A stretch of DNA of 64,000 nt from Paenibacillus sp. GSMTC-2017 (GTDB taxonomy: Bacteria > Bacillota > Bacilli > Paenibacillales > Paenibacillaceae): the NCBI RefSeq assembly GCF_016019935.1, contig NZ_JAECMT010000002.1, forward strand, positions 620,001-684,000, read 5' to 3'. The position numbers and the translations under genes were made by a program. Below the pieces are notes generated by a model. That model had not been told where the DNA came from. It searched no databases and was given only the letters and a program-made list of their open reading frames with translations. This document shows, in pieces, positions 34,065-42,112 of this stretch (positions are counted from its first letter, which is position 1; every line of letters begins with the position of its first letter).

Positions 34065-35438
34065 TCAGCCTCCCTTATTCATCCTCACCCATTCCAACAC
34101 ATCATCAATCGTTTCAACCGCTACAACATTAAGACCTGGTGCTGCTTCAACTGCCGCTTCTGCTCCTTCGACAGGGACAAAAAACACATCTGCTTCTGTC
34201 CGACTCACAGCGTAAGCTTTCTGTGGGATTCCACCTACCATGCCAATTGTGCCATCCGATTCAATAGTCCCTGTTCCTGCAATATGTAGTCCCCCCGTAA
34301 TGCCGCCTGGTGTCAATTGATCGATAAAAGCTAACGTTAGCATAGCACCATGGGATGGGCCGCCTAGGTGAGCAATATAATCGTTAAATACAACTTCACG
34401 TGGAGTATCTAGCTTCACTTCCGTCTGAACAGATACACCAAAAGCAGCACGTTTGGCATCTTGCTCGGATAGCTTCGTCTCTATATCGACGCTGACTACC
34501 TCACTACCTCGCCTTACTTCCACTGTTACATGTTGTCCAGGTTTAACCGCTTCCTCCATGTATGCAATCATTTCTCCAACTTCGTTTACTGGTTTGCCGT
34601 TCAATTCATCAATAATATCGCCAGCATGCAGCTTGCCTTCTGCAGGACTATCCTTCATTATTGCAACGACCAGTACCCCATCTGCAACTGCACCTTTCCC
34701 GATGCCAACTTTCTCCAGAGCGATAGCTGTTGCTACACGGTTAGCGTCCGTCTTCAACGCGATGACTTGCGCATACGTTTCTGAAATTGATGGTTCATCC
34801 TCTTGCATACGTTCAAACTGATAGAGCGGAAACAGTTGCCCAAATAATCGATCCGCCAGCACCGCAGGCCGATCAAATACAAGAACACCGTTTATCGTCC
34901 CGCCCGAAGCACCTCCGGTTACATGTGCATAACGATTTAAGTTGAGCGTCATACCCGGGTAGGTCACATTGTAACCCGTTGGAAAGAGGAGCAAGGCAAG
35001 TAAAACAACCATTCCAACGATCATTCTACCGCTCTTCCAAGGAAAACCTGAACGCTCCTTTGCTTCAGAACTAAGTAAGTCTACAAAGATCAACAGAACT
35101 GTTGCCACAGTAAAAATGAGCAACAGTATCATCGATTTCGGTGCGAACCATATCACTTTAATAATGAGACAACTACATACTGCAATACCAGCTCTCACAG
35201 CCTTAATGACTAGCGACGATTTTTCATTGACCAATAATATCGACGCTCCTATTGCCCAGCAGAGCGGAAACAGCGCTAACCCGTAATAAAGCCAATCGAT
35301 TATCTCAATCCACTGTATACCCCCGCTTGTCGTTAATGGAGCGGGTAACCATATCACTTCAGCCCCGATAAGACTGCAAATTGCACCCAACAATCCTATA
35401 TAATATAAAGTCTTACTACGATTTTTGCGTTTGTTCAA
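34065..35438 (-). CDS. multi-pass membrane PDZ-Lon (S16) serine protease, SepM/YlbL-related
   Basis: 457 aa. About five membrane helices occupy residues 10-165, more than the single helix of YlbL/SepM. A PDZ domain (about 255-330, with GVLVVAIMKDSPAEGKLHAGDIIDELNGKPV) and a Lon-type proteolytic domain follow. The catalytic Ser is in LGGPSHGAMLTLAFID (about 370) and the Lys in GGIPQKAYAV (about 412). SepM-type proteases process peptide pheromones outside the cell; here the substrate is unknown. A terminator of the upstream DUF3990 unit lies ahead of it. Confidence 0.87.
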   Translation of the reverse strand: MNKRKNRSKTLYYIGLLGAICSLIGAEVIWLPAPLTTSGGIQWIEIIDWLYYGLALFPLCWAIGASILLVNEKSSLVIKAVRAGIAVCSCLIIKVIWFAPKSMILLLIFTVATVLLIFVDLLSSEAKERSGFPWKSGRMIVGMVVLLALLLFPTGYNVTYPGMTLNLNRYAHVTGGASGGTINGVLVFDRPAVLADRLFGQLFPLYQFERMQEDEPSISETYAQVIALKTDANRVATAIALEKVGIGKGAVADGVLVVAIMKDSPAEGKLHAGDIIDELNGKPVNEVGEMIAYMEEAVKPGQHVTVEVRRGSEVVSVDIETKLSEQDAKRAAFGVSVQTEVKLDTPREVVFNDYIAHLGGPSHGAMLTLAFIDQLTPGGITGGLHIAGTGTIESDGTIGMVGGIPQKAYAVSRTEADVFFVPVEGAEAAVEAAPGLNVVAVETIDDVLEWVRMNKGG

Positions 35439-35486
35439 ACGAAAGCCTCCTAAACTAAATCATCAATCACGAACAGACCAGCATGC

Positions 35487-35533
35487 AAAAAAGACAAGAG
35501 CCGTGCACGATAACGCCTCACGTTCTCTTGTCT
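35487..35533 (-). terminator. terminator of the DUF3990 two-gene unit
   Basis: AGACAAGAG pairs with CTCTTGTCT; on the minus strand it is followed by TTTTTT. It separates the DUF3990 pair from the protease gene. Confidence 0.8.
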
Positions 35534-35585
35534 ATAGATTTCAGTACTACTTCTCTAAATCAATTAAACTCGTGCGAGCAAAACC

Positions 35586-35891
35586 TTAATATTTACTTTG
35601 CAAATAATGCCGTTGCTCTTCTCCAATGCCGCGGTCTCTTGCTTCGCCTTGCTCGATTTCTATTATGCGTTGCAACCACTGGGAAGGCGACTGCCCCAAA
35701 TGATGGGCGCGATCAATCAATTCTGCATAATGGCCACTTTGTTCGTAGCCGCCTAATCTTCGAATGACAGTAATATAGTCTACAACAAGCTCTCTAGCAG
35801 CGCTTGGTGTATAGCCATATTGTCCAGTCAGCGCTTCAGCTATTCCGCGCTCATACAGACTTAGTCTCACTTGCGTCTGAGGCGTCCCCAT
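35586..35891 (-). CDS. small helical partner protein of the DUF3990 gene
   Basis: 101 aa. The ATG at MGTPQTQVRL lies inside the 3' end of the DUF3990 gene (41-base overlap), with GGTGG upstream, so the two are translationally coupled. The protein is soluble, mostly helical, with ALTGQYGYTPSAARELVVDYITVIRRLGGYEQSGHYAELI and a C-terminal QWLQRIIEIEQ helix. DUF3990 genes in other bacteria are often paired with short DUF3791 proteins; this one resembles those in size, position and the terminal Y-A-E-L helix pattern, but I cannot assign it to DUF3791. Candidate antitoxin by position. Confidence 0.75.
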   Translation of the reverse strand: MGTPQTQVRLSLYERGIAEALTGQYGYTPSAARELVVDYITVIRRLGGYEQSGHYAELIDRAHHLGQSPSQWLQRIIEIEQGEARDRGIGEEQRHYLQSKY

Positions 35892-36465
35892 ATATCCACC
35901 TTCCTCCCGCATAAATATGATATCCAACTAATGCAAGATGCGATTCCCAACGTTCCGAAGCAAACACAACTTGATTACCAAGCTTAAGAGCATCTAACTT
36001 TCTGCCCTTTTGCGATCGTACAATCTGATCATAAAACCATTCGTCATTTTTGTTTAATTGTAACCCTTTATGCACGATTTTTCCAGTGTCATTGTCAGCC
36101 ATTGGGCCAATAATTATATCTGGATGAGAGTCACACGGGTCAATTCCCTTTGTTGATGCTTTGCGATGGTTGTATACAAAGGAAGCCCAAGCTGGCGAAT
36201 CCGACAAAAATAATAGTGGCTCCACATTAGGAGGAAGACTTGTAAGTTCTACGACAAGCACACATGGCTTGCCTCCGTCCCACGCTTCCTTTGCTGTCTT
36301 ATGCGCCCATCTTCTCGCTTGTGCAATCGATATCGTCGTATAGAAACCTTCACCGAAGTCTTTGCCTGGTCTCCAATAGTTGGAGTGGAGCAGTTGCCTG
36401 CTAAAAGAGTCTATATTGTTACTCGTTGTTCCATGATACAGTAATTGCGGTGTCGTAATATCCAT
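35851..36465 (-). CDS. DUF3990 family ADP-ribosyltransferase-like protein
   Basis: 204 aa. LYHGTTSNNIDSF (about 8-20), FGEGFYTTISIAQARRWA (about 38-55), WASFVYNHR, DIIIGPMADN and GNQVVFASERWESHLAL (near the C-terminus) match the DUF3990 pattern, a member of the ADP-ribosyl superfamily. The YHGT His and GFYTT Tyr fit the H-Y pair of PARP/diphtheria-type folds; a possible third residue is Gln/Glu around NQVVFASE. Start ATG has AAGGGG six bases upstream. First gene of the pair with the small overlapping partner; candidate toxin. Confidence 0.82.
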   Translation of the reverse strand: MDITTPQLLYHGTTSNNIDSFSRQLLHSNYWRPGKDFGEGFYTTISIAQARRWAHKTAKEAWDGGKPCVLVVELTSLPPNVEPLLFLSDSPAWASFVYNHRKASTKGIDPCDSHPDIIIGPMADNDTGKIVHKGLQLNKNDEWFYDQIVRSQKGRKLDALKLGNQVVFASERWESHLALVGYHIYAGGRWIYGDASDASETKSV

Positions 36466-36518
36466 CCGTTGCCCCTTCCCATTCAATCGAAATATAAAAT
36501 TGAAACAGTCAAAAAAGA

Positions 36519-36553
36519 CAAAAAACCCAACACACTATTTCGTTGTTGGGTTT
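36519..36553 (-). terminator. terminator of the DUF1450 gene
   Basis: AACCCAACA pairs with TGTTGGGTT; on the minus strand followed by TTTTTT. Confidence 0.85.
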
Positions 36554-36591
36554 CATCGCAGGCTTACTATTCACTTCTATTAGTATAAGTA

Positions 36592-36819
36592 TTATTTCTT
36601 TAAATAAACCATAGCCTTCTCAATTGCCTCATCTTCAGTAGCGCCTTTTATATAACGCCCGTTAATAAAAACAAAGGCATAGCGGGCACAAGGCCCGCAA
36701 TAGGATTTGCAGCCTACTTTGATGTCGGCGTCAGGTGCTAGCTTCGTTATCTTTGCAACTGTCGTCTTCATCTGCATATGCTTGCACTTTTCGCAAACAC
36801 GTATATCATTGATAGCCAT
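36592..36819 (-). CDS. DUF1450 (YuzB-like) cysteine protein
   Basis: 75 aa. It has the four-cysteine layout CEKC near residue 9 and CKSYCGPC near residue 37-44, as in DUF1450 proteins of Bacilli (thioredoxin-like small ferredoxin fold, sometimes placed next to Fe-S genes). Function unknown; a redox or iron-sulphur role is suggested by the cysteines and by the HesB-like neighbour 38 bases upstream. A clean terminator follows. Confidence 0.85.
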   Translation of the reverse strand: MAINDIRVCEKCKHMQMKTTVAKITKLAPDADIKVGCKSYCGPCARYAFVFINGRYIKGATEDEAIEKAMVYLKK

Positions 36820-36857
36820 CTGTTATCGTCCCATCCCGCTTCGCCTAAGCGCGATGC

Positions 36858-37160
36858 TTAATGATCTCCGTGATTGCCCTTGGATGGATTCGTAATTGCA
36901 AATCCTTCTTCTGGGACGTAGAAATAGTCAACACGGATTCCATCTAGAAACGCATTGTCTTTCTCCAATATCACATCGATTTCTTTGTCAGTCGTTACAA
37001 TTACATCGTTATCCGTAGGCTCGTCGATTCCCATACCATAATGAGCGTGATCGCCATGTGAATGAGTTACAAACACTCTAAGCAATTTACCTTCGTTTTC
37101 GGGTTTATCTAGCTCGAGCTTTATCATCTTCGCCGCATTGCGGGAAATTTTACAATTCAT
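36858..37160 (-). CDS. HesB/IscA-like fold protein lacking the usual cysteines
   Basis: 100 aa. The order NEGKLLRVFV, then GMGIDEPTDNDVIVTTDKEIDVILEKD and GIRVDYFYVPEEGFAITNP, follows the HesB-like/selenoprotein-HesB pattern. At the place of the usual GFGC/U stretch it reads THSHGDHAHYGMG, so histidines replace cysteine. The last residues are GNHGDH, again His-rich. The only cysteine is at position 3. It may bind a metal by histidines rather than hold an Fe-S cluster. It is adjacent to the DUF1450 gene. Confidence 0.75.
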   Translation of the reverse strand: MNCKISRNAAKMIKLELDKPENEGKLLRVFVTHSHGDHAHYGMGIDEPTDNDVIVTTDKEIDVILEKDNAFLDGIRVDYFYVPEEGFAITNPSKGNHGDH

Positions 37161-37202
37161 TTCTTTCCAACTCCTTCACATTCTACACAGTAATAAACAT
37201 CA

Positions 37203-37436
37203 TTATTTTATATTATACTTCTTCGCCATCCTCTGGGCAAACCATTCTGAAATAATCATCGTTACAGCAATATCATCAACCGGTATAAACGGAAGGAAAT
37301 CCGGCATAATCCAATAGAGCAACACTGGTATAGCGAACAACAGCTTGTCCCGCAGAAGAACATCACGAGATTTTAATACCCGAAATATAAGAGCAAAAGT
37401 ATTTTTCCAGTGCCGTAATGACAGCAGCTTTCCCAT
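37203..37436 (-). CDS. DUF1232 (YkvA-like) small membrane protein
   Basis: 77 aa. DKLLFAIPVLLYWIMPDFLPFIPVDDIAVTMIISEWF is the DUF1232 signature (YxxxPxDLIPDxIPxxGxxDD variant). The start at MGKLLSLRHW has GGTGG eight bases upstream; a longer frame to 37484 was rejected for lack of a site. YkvA-like proteins are thought to sit in the membrane, function unknown. Confidence 0.85.
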   Translation of the reverse strand: MGKLLSLRHWKNTFALIFRVLKSRDVLLRDKLLFAIPVLLYWIMPDFLPFIPVDDIAVTMIISEWFAQRMAKKYNIK

Positions 37437-37530
37437 GTCGTTAACCACCTTTGCTATAGCTTTCTTTATTCCCCAGTATAACACAATCGCTAATTCCTCT
37501 TATACTGGCCTGTGGTCTGGTCGAGTATCC

Positions 37531-37564
37531 TAAAAAATCGCTTCGGCCTATAGCCGAAGCGATT
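37531..37564 (-). terminator. terminator overlapping the M14 peptidase stop
   Basis: AATCGCTTCGGC and GCCGAAGCGATT, 12-bp stem with a five-base loop that carries the stop codon; minus-strand tail TTTTTT. Confidence 0.85.
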
Positions 37565-38432
37565 CCAGTAGCAATGAACGTACTTCTACATAAATTTCTT
37601 CAAAGTTGCTCATTGGCAACGGATTTTCACCATACCCTGCTTCAACGGTAAACCCTGGACGACCAAAGCGGTAAATAAACCAATCCTTATATCCTGCATC
37701 ACTTCCACTTAACTTAACCGGCTTATATCCGCTTGCTGCACCTAACCGTTTTGCTAGCATCTCTGCATTTGCTGGTTCACGGTCGCGATAATTCCAATAA
37801 ATTTCTCGACCTTGTGTATGTAGCGCGATAACAGAATGAAACGATATCTTTTCTGTCAATTCCGCTAATGAAGCCGCTTCTGGCTCACTTAAAGGATAAG
37901 GCCCTGGGTAATCGCGTGGAGCTGGTCCAATAACACCTCTACGCTTGCACTCTTCTTCCCAGTATGCAGGAAACTGATCATTCAAATCGACACCACGAAT
38001 ATTAGCTTTCCAGCCGCTAAAATCCGTTAACCCACCATTCCATTCCAGTAGCCTCTCATACAGTGGATGCGAAGGATGGACTCCTCTTTGAGCAAGTTCT
38101 ACACCATCCGGATTCACCATAGGAACTGCCCATAATGTCGTCTCATTGCAAAGTTCCTGAACGATCTGTCCACCTAATCGATTGCCATGTGCATAAGCTC
38201 CAGATAAATCGGTTATAAATCGCATAAGCAATGCGGAAGTTAACCATTCATTAGCATGAAATGATGCATTCACATGCACTAATCGTGGACCACAACCACA
38301 ACGAAGTGCGATAATCGGTTTCCCCATCACACTATGACCAATTTGATAAGATCTAATTGACGGATTATTGGCCGTTAATCGCTCGCACTGTTCCATCATT
38401 ATGTCATAACTGTACTGTTCGCTCAATGTCAA
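37548..38432 (-). CDS. M14 family zinc carboxypeptidase (gamma-D-Glu-mDAP peptidase-like)
   Basis: 294 aa. Zinc ligands are HANEW (about 59-63, His and Glu) and the His of VIALHTQG (about 204); the catalytic Glu is in FTVEAGYGENP (about 268). SVMGKPIIAL and NPDGVELAQRG are typical for the peptidoglycan-tail cleaving M14C group (like YqgT). There is no signal peptide and no LysM domain, so it is probably cytoplasmic and active on muropeptides in wall recycling or in the spore. The next upstream gene on this strand is murI, also peptidoglycan-related. Confidence 0.88.
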   Translation of the reverse strand: MTLSEQYSYDIMMEQCERLTANNPSIRSYQIGHSVMGKPIIALRCGCGPRLVHVNASFHANEWLTSALLMRFITDLSGAYAHGNRLGGQIVQELCNETTLWAVPMVNPDGVELAQRGVHPSHPLYERLLEWNGGLTDFSGWKANIRGVDLNDQFPAYWEEECKRRGVIGPAPRDYPGPYPLSEPEAASLAELTEKISFHSVIALHTQGREIYWNYRDREPANAEMLAKRLGAASGYKPVKLSGSDAGYKDWFIYRFGRPGFTVEAGYGENPLPMSNFEEIYVEVRSLLLESLRL

Positions 38433-38512
38433 TTGTCTCCCCCATTACGATCGAATGCGCTCTTATCATCATATGCGGGTTACATTTTGTCCTATAAGTA
38501 ATTGTAAACAGT

Positions 38513-38540
38513 AAAAAAACCGCCTCTAATTAGAGACGGC
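38513..38540 (-). terminator. terminator of murI
   Basis: GCCGTCTCT/AGAGGCGG hairpin with an AATT loop and one mismatch, then TTTTTTT on the minus strand. Confidence 0.8.
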
Positions 38541-38554
38541 ATTGTCAATCAACC

Positions 38555-39370
38555 CTAACTTATATTAGGAACCTGCCAGACGACAGGAGTTAAATCAATT
38601 TGTTCACCTAACCATTGCTGAGCAATCATCTTGAACATTAACGGATCACCACTGCAGAAAAATTGATGCACAGGCACTTGATCATTTCTTGCAAGCTTAC
38701 GTTTGTCTTGCAAAATTGTACTAATCTCACGTGCTGTCTCATCTGCTGAACTGATTAGATTGACCTCGCTGCCCATTACCTCGGATATCGTCTCTGCTAG
38801 AAACGGATAATGCGTACAACCTAAAATCAAACAATCAATGGGATAACTCCGCATATGTGAGATTGAATCTCGAACGACATCGTACGTTTCTATAGAACGG
38901 AAATTGCCCCTTTCTACTAAAGGAACAAACTGAGGGCAAGATTCGCTAACGACCTGAACATGCGGTGACAATTCCCGCAGCGCTTGCTCGTACGCACCAC
39001 TTTTTATCGTACCTACTGTACCGATTACTCCGACACAGCCTGTCACCGTCTTGCCAATAGCTGCACGCGCGCCAGGATTAATAACCCCTACAACGGGAAC
39101 TGCTACTCTAGAGCGTATGTCGTTCAGCGCCACCGCAGTAGCGGTATTGCAAGCAATTACAATCATTTTAGGTTGAAATTGAATTAAGTAATCAACGATT
39201 TCTCTAGTAAATTGAACAACTTCTTGAGATGTTCTCGGACCATACGGGGTACGCGCCGTATCTCCGAAATAAATAATTTTTTCACGCGGCAGTTGACGCA
39301 TTACTTCTTTCACTACCGTAAGGCCGCCTACGCCGGAATCAAATATTGCAATCGGTTGCTGCACAGACAC
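38555..39370 (-). CDS. murI: glutamate racemase
   Basis: 271 aa. It makes D-glutamate for peptidoglycan. The two catalytic cysteines are in IACNTATAVAL (about 73) and LILGCTHYPFL (about 185); IFDSGVGGLTV at the N-terminus and YFGDTARTPYG are further signatures. The start is GTG; the site upstream is weak (GAAAG). The downstream terminator shows it is a single-gene unit, and an M14 wall peptidase gene is next. Confidence 0.96.
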   Translation of the reverse strand: MSVQQPIAIFDSGVGGLTVVKEVMRQLPREKIIYFGDTARTPYGPRTSQEVVQFTREIVDYLIQFQPKMIVIACNTATAVALNDIRSRVAVPVVGVINPGARAAIGKTVTGCVGVIGTVGTIKSGAYEQALRELSPHVQVVSESCPQFVPLVERGNFRSIETYDVVRDSISHMRSYPIDCLILGCTHYPFLAETISEVMGSEVNLISSADETAREISTILQDKRKLARNDQVPVHQFFCSGDPLMFKMIAQQWLGEQIDLTPVVWQVPNIS

Positions 39371-39499
39371 ACCGCTTTCTTCAACAAGATGAAATGATTC
39401 CTAGTCAGAGACACAATAGCATATGATTTATGCTTAGAAAACGTACCTACATCTTATCGCATATTTGGACAAGGATCAAGAATAGACCCATCGACACAA

Positions 39500-39540
39500 C
39501 AAAGAGCCGAGCGCTGCAATCTTAGCGCTGGCTCTCTCGT
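39500..39540 (-). terminator. hairpin after the YtxH gene
   Basis: GAGCC-AGCGCT and AGCGCT-GGCTC with one bulge; the minus-strand tail TTTGTTG is weak. Confidence 0.55.
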
Positions 39541-39558
39541 CGTTCGTTTTGCATATCT

Positions 39559-40113
39559 TTATACCTGATCCTTCTCTTCAATTTCCGTTTCCACTTCGTC
39601 AGTCGATTCGATTGTATTTAAAGCGAGTTCATCATCCGTTGTTGCGACTACGTCCACGTTAGTTTCAGATTCATCCACCGTGCTCAATTCCGTTGCTATT
39701 TCCGATTCCGATGCTGTGTCCAATACCACTTCTGTGCCTAACTCAGCCGCAGCCTCTGCCGCCACTCCCGTGGCTGAACCAGAAATTATCGCGAAGTTCC
39801 CAATCGATTCGTCGTTTGTGACTGTTTTTTTGGTGCCTTTGACACTGTTAACCACATTACCTGCAGCTTGCTTCGTTAAATCAACAAGATGGATCGCTTG
39901 GTCACCAATCCCTTTGGCGATGCGTCCTGTTTGCTCACCAACGCGGCCTGCTGCTTTAACCGTACTATCTCCAACTTTCCTAGCTCCCGTTGAAATATCT
40001 TGACGCAGTTCCTTACCCGGCTTTGGAGCCAACAATAGCGCTGTTAAAGATCCGATTACCCCTCCAGCTAACGCACCCAGCAAAAATCCTTTTGTCCCTT
40101 TACGTGTTGACAT
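39559..40113 (-). CDS. YtxH-domain protein with a long acidic tail
   Basis: 184 aa. One N-terminal membrane segment (GFLLGALAGGVIGSLTALLLAP, about 9-30) runs into the YtxH signature PKPGKELRQDI. An amphipathic helical part (to about 95) is followed by an unstructured tail (about 100-184) that is extremely rich in E, D, T, S and V. YtxH proteins are general-stress membrane proteins of unknown function. It is followed upstream by a DUF948 gene, the same pairing as ytxG-ytxH in Bacillus. Confidence 0.88.
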   Translation of the reverse strand: MSTRKGTKGFLLGALAGGVIGSLTALLLAPKPGKELRQDISTGARKVGDSTVKAAGRVGEQTGRIAKGIGDQAIHLVDLTKQAAGNVVNSVKGTKKTVTNDESIGNFAIISGSATGVAAEAAAELGTEVVLDTASESEIATELSTVDESETNVDVVATTDDELALNTIESTDEVETEIEEKDQV

Positions 40114-40189
40114 ATTAGTATCGCTCCTTTTGTTCTTAAAGTACCTTTCGTCTTAGCTCTTTGATTCAGAGTTCGCCGAGAACACCCTT

Positions 40190-40630
40190 TTAATACGAGT
40201 CAGAATTATCCTTACGGCGAGCTTGCCATAGCTGCCATGCAGTTAAGCCCAGTTCCGCCCATTGTACAGCTTCAGCAATATGACGCTTTTCTGCGATACC
40301 TTCCACATGTTTTACTGCCGAAGCTGACAATGTTGAAGTAACACGTTCTACAGCTGATGTCGTATGCTGAATAGTACCACCAACCTGACGTACAGCCTGA
40401 ACAAGCCCTTCTGTACTCTCCAGTCCTCGCTGTAACGCTCGAACAGCTTCATGAGTCGTTTGCAGTACTGATTCTATTTCCGTCGATAAAAGATGCATAT
40501 CGGCTTGAATCGCTTCTGCAGATGACTGCACACGAGATAAGCGGATTAATAAGGATCGAATTGCAAAGAGTACTCCCGCAACTAATAAAATAAACGCTCC
40601 TGCTGCTGCTACTGCGCTCCACTCTGCCAC
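40190..40630 (-). CDS. DUF948 (YtxG-like) membrane coiled-coil protein
   Basis: 146 aa. GTG start with GGAGG eight bases upstream; the open frame to 40756 was cut there. A single membrane helix (about 4-26) precedes a helical region with heptad-like pattern (VQSSAEAIQADMHLLSTEIESVLQ) and a C-terminal amphipathic part WAELGLTAWQLWQARRK. DUF948 proteins resemble methyl-accepting protein helices but lack a signalling domain. It lies 76 bases upstream of the YtxH gene, so the pair is likely one unit. Confidence 0.82.
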   Translation of the reverse strand: MAEWSAVAAAGAFILLVAGVLFAIRSLLIRLSRVQSSAEAIQADMHLLSTEIESVLQTTHEAVRALQRGLESTEGLVQAVRQVGGTIQHTTSAVERVTSTLSASAVKHVEGIAEKRHIAEAVQWAELGLTAWQLWQARRKDNSDSY

Positions 40631-40752
40631 TACAGCAACCTCCTCTCTTCCTCGAGCATCTATGGCGACTCTTGCGCCCCAGACTAGACGAATGCCCATT
40701 AACGTAATGACAGTATAGTCAGCATGGGCTTGACTTGACACAATACTTGGAG

Positions 40753-40788
40753 ACAAAAAAAAGAAGCCCGCTTCTATTCGCGGACTTC
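40753..40788 (-). terminator. terminator of the SufR-like gene
   Basis: GAAG-CCGC / GCGG-CTTC stem with one mismatch; minus-strand tail of eight T. Confidence 0.8.
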
Positions 40789-40818
40789 ACGATCATTTTG
40801 TATAGGTCATTCCATTTC

Positions 40819-41487
40819 TCAAGCTTTATTCCCTATGAAGTAACTACATCTGCTCCCACCCTTGGCGAGACATTCCGTACGCTCCACTGAAACCTCTAAT
40901 AAAGAGCGGAATAATGCAAGCTCGCAACTGCAAGCCTGCCCATACTTTCCTGCAACACTAGTGATGGGACAATTGTATTCGTGTAATATATATTCATTTT
41001 CGTCTTGCTTTTCCACTTGAGCCATATATCCACCCGCATTTTGAATCGAGGCTAATTCATGTACACGCTGCTCTAAACTTTTACCTACCATTCGTGGTGC
41101 ATAACGTTCATGCAGCTTCCGCTTTCGCCCCTCGAACATCACATCAATAAGCGGTGCGTATTCAGGATCTTCCTCTAATTCAGCAAGCAAATCTATCGTG
41201 AGCGTATGATAATTTTTCGGGAAAAGATCGTCTGCTGCTGCTGTAAGCTCAAACATATGTAGCGGCCTGCCCATTGGTTGACGAAGGGAGGCGATATGTA
41301 CACTACCTTCACGCTCAAGCTCATACATATGCCGCCTAATCGCCATCTCGGTTAGTTCAAGATGAGACGACAATTCATTAGCGCTCATACGCCCATTCGT
41401 CTTTAGAAGCAGCAGTATTCGTTCGCGCGTTGAGCCGCCAGCCATTTGTTGTTGCTCGCTCGCTATATCTCCTTCGCTTCGTTTCAT
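40819..41487 (-). CDS. SufR-like (DeoR/ArsR-type) transcriptional regulator with C-terminal cysteines
   Basis: 222 aa. A winged helix (about 20-85, TRERILLLLKTNGRMSANELSSHLELTEMAIRRHMYELEREG) is followed by a ligand domain. The C-terminal part has YNCPITSVAGKYGQACSCEL and ERTECLAKGGSRCSYF, a cysteine pattern like SufR, which binds an iron-sulphur cluster and represses suf genes. No suf genes are in the window, so its targets are elsewhere or it controls itself. RBS CGGAGGTAG lies ahead of ATG. A terminator follows. Confidence 0.8.
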   Translation of the reverse strand: MKRSEGDIASEQQQMAGGSTRERILLLLKTNGRMSANELSSHLELTEMAIRRHMYELEREGSVHIASLRQPMGRPLHMFELTAAADDLFPKNYHTLTIDLLAELEEDPEYAPLIDVMFEGRKRKLHERYAPRMVGKSLEQRVHELASIQNAGGYMAQVEKQDENEYILHEYNCPITSVAGKYGQACSCELALFRSLLEVSVERTECLAKGGSRCSYFIGNKA

Positions 41488-41538
41488 GCTGCTACCTCCG
41501 CGTACAGGTCGAATGATCCCTGCACTTTTATAGTGTAA

Positions 41539-41961
41539 CTATTTCAGTTCTTGTTCCAAATAGCGCTCTATTGAAAGCTTAAAAGTTGGAAGCAGTTCCA
41601 CAAGCTCACCCGTTAATGGGTGCAGCTCGTTTCTCTGCCACGTGTAATAGTCCTGTACAATTGGCTTACGAAGCTTAACAAGCTGAATAAGTGTTTCCTG
41701 AATCGCTACTGGGAAAGCTCCCTCAGCACCCGTTATTTCAATAATATCCTCATAACTGCTCGCATCTCTCATCAAAAAACCATCAATCAAATAACTTCCT
41801 ACATCTGTTACGATTTCAATAGCTAAATGAAGTGCCCTCTCCTGCGCAAGTCCTTGAAGTGTATTCCCTTGCCAATCAGAGGCAAGTTCCTTAAGTACGT
41901 CCGAAAGCTCTGGAATCGTATTTAAGCGGACTGCTATTTGTTCCTGATTCACATAATACAT
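41539..41961 (-). CDS. HepT/YutE-like DUF86 protein without the catalytic His
   Basis: 140 aa. The sequence follows the DUF86 (HepT-like) pattern with ALHLAIEIVTDVGSYLI and VKLRKPIVQDYYTW. In HepT ribonuclease toxins the motif is R-x4-H-x-Y; here Arg and Tyr remain but the His place is Gln. No MntA/MNT nucleotidyltransferase antitoxin lies next to it. Bacillus YutE is also a solitary DUF86 protein, so this may be a housekeeping or inactive member. The Shine-Dalgarno is CAGGGAATG just upstream. Confidence 0.75.
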   Translation of the reverse strand: MYYVNQEQIAVRLNTIPELSDVLKELASDWQGNTLQGLAQERALHLAIEIVTDVGSYLIDGFLMRDASSYEDIIEITGAEGAFPVAIQETLIQLVKLRKPIVQDYYTWQRNELHPLTGELVELLPTFKLSIERYLEQELK

Positions 41962-41983
41962 TGTTCATTCCCTGCTTTCAGCT

Positions 41984-42094
41984 TTACTTCTTGCGCTTTG
42001 CTCTACGTTTCAACCATACGACCATTACGATGCTGCTAATAATGACCACTAGCAAATAAGTCAACATCTCGTATACATCTCGCATTTCAGACAT
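41984..42094 (-). CDS. 36-aa single-helix membrane microprotein
   Basis: ATG-TCT-GAA-ATG codes for MSEMRDVYEM, a hydrophobic helix (LTYLLVVIISSIVMVVWL) and a basic tail KRRAKRKK. The composition is strongly that of a real membrane peptide with a positive-inside C-terminus. A GAGAGGTAGG lies upstream, about 14 bases from the ATG. It sits between the Dabb and DUF86 genes on the same strand, with gaps of 18 and 22 bases. No known family. Confidence 0.55.
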   Translation of the reverse strand: MSEMRDVYEMLTYLLVVIISSIVMVVWLKRRAKRKK

Positions 42095-42112
42095 AACTGC
42101 TTAACCTACCTC

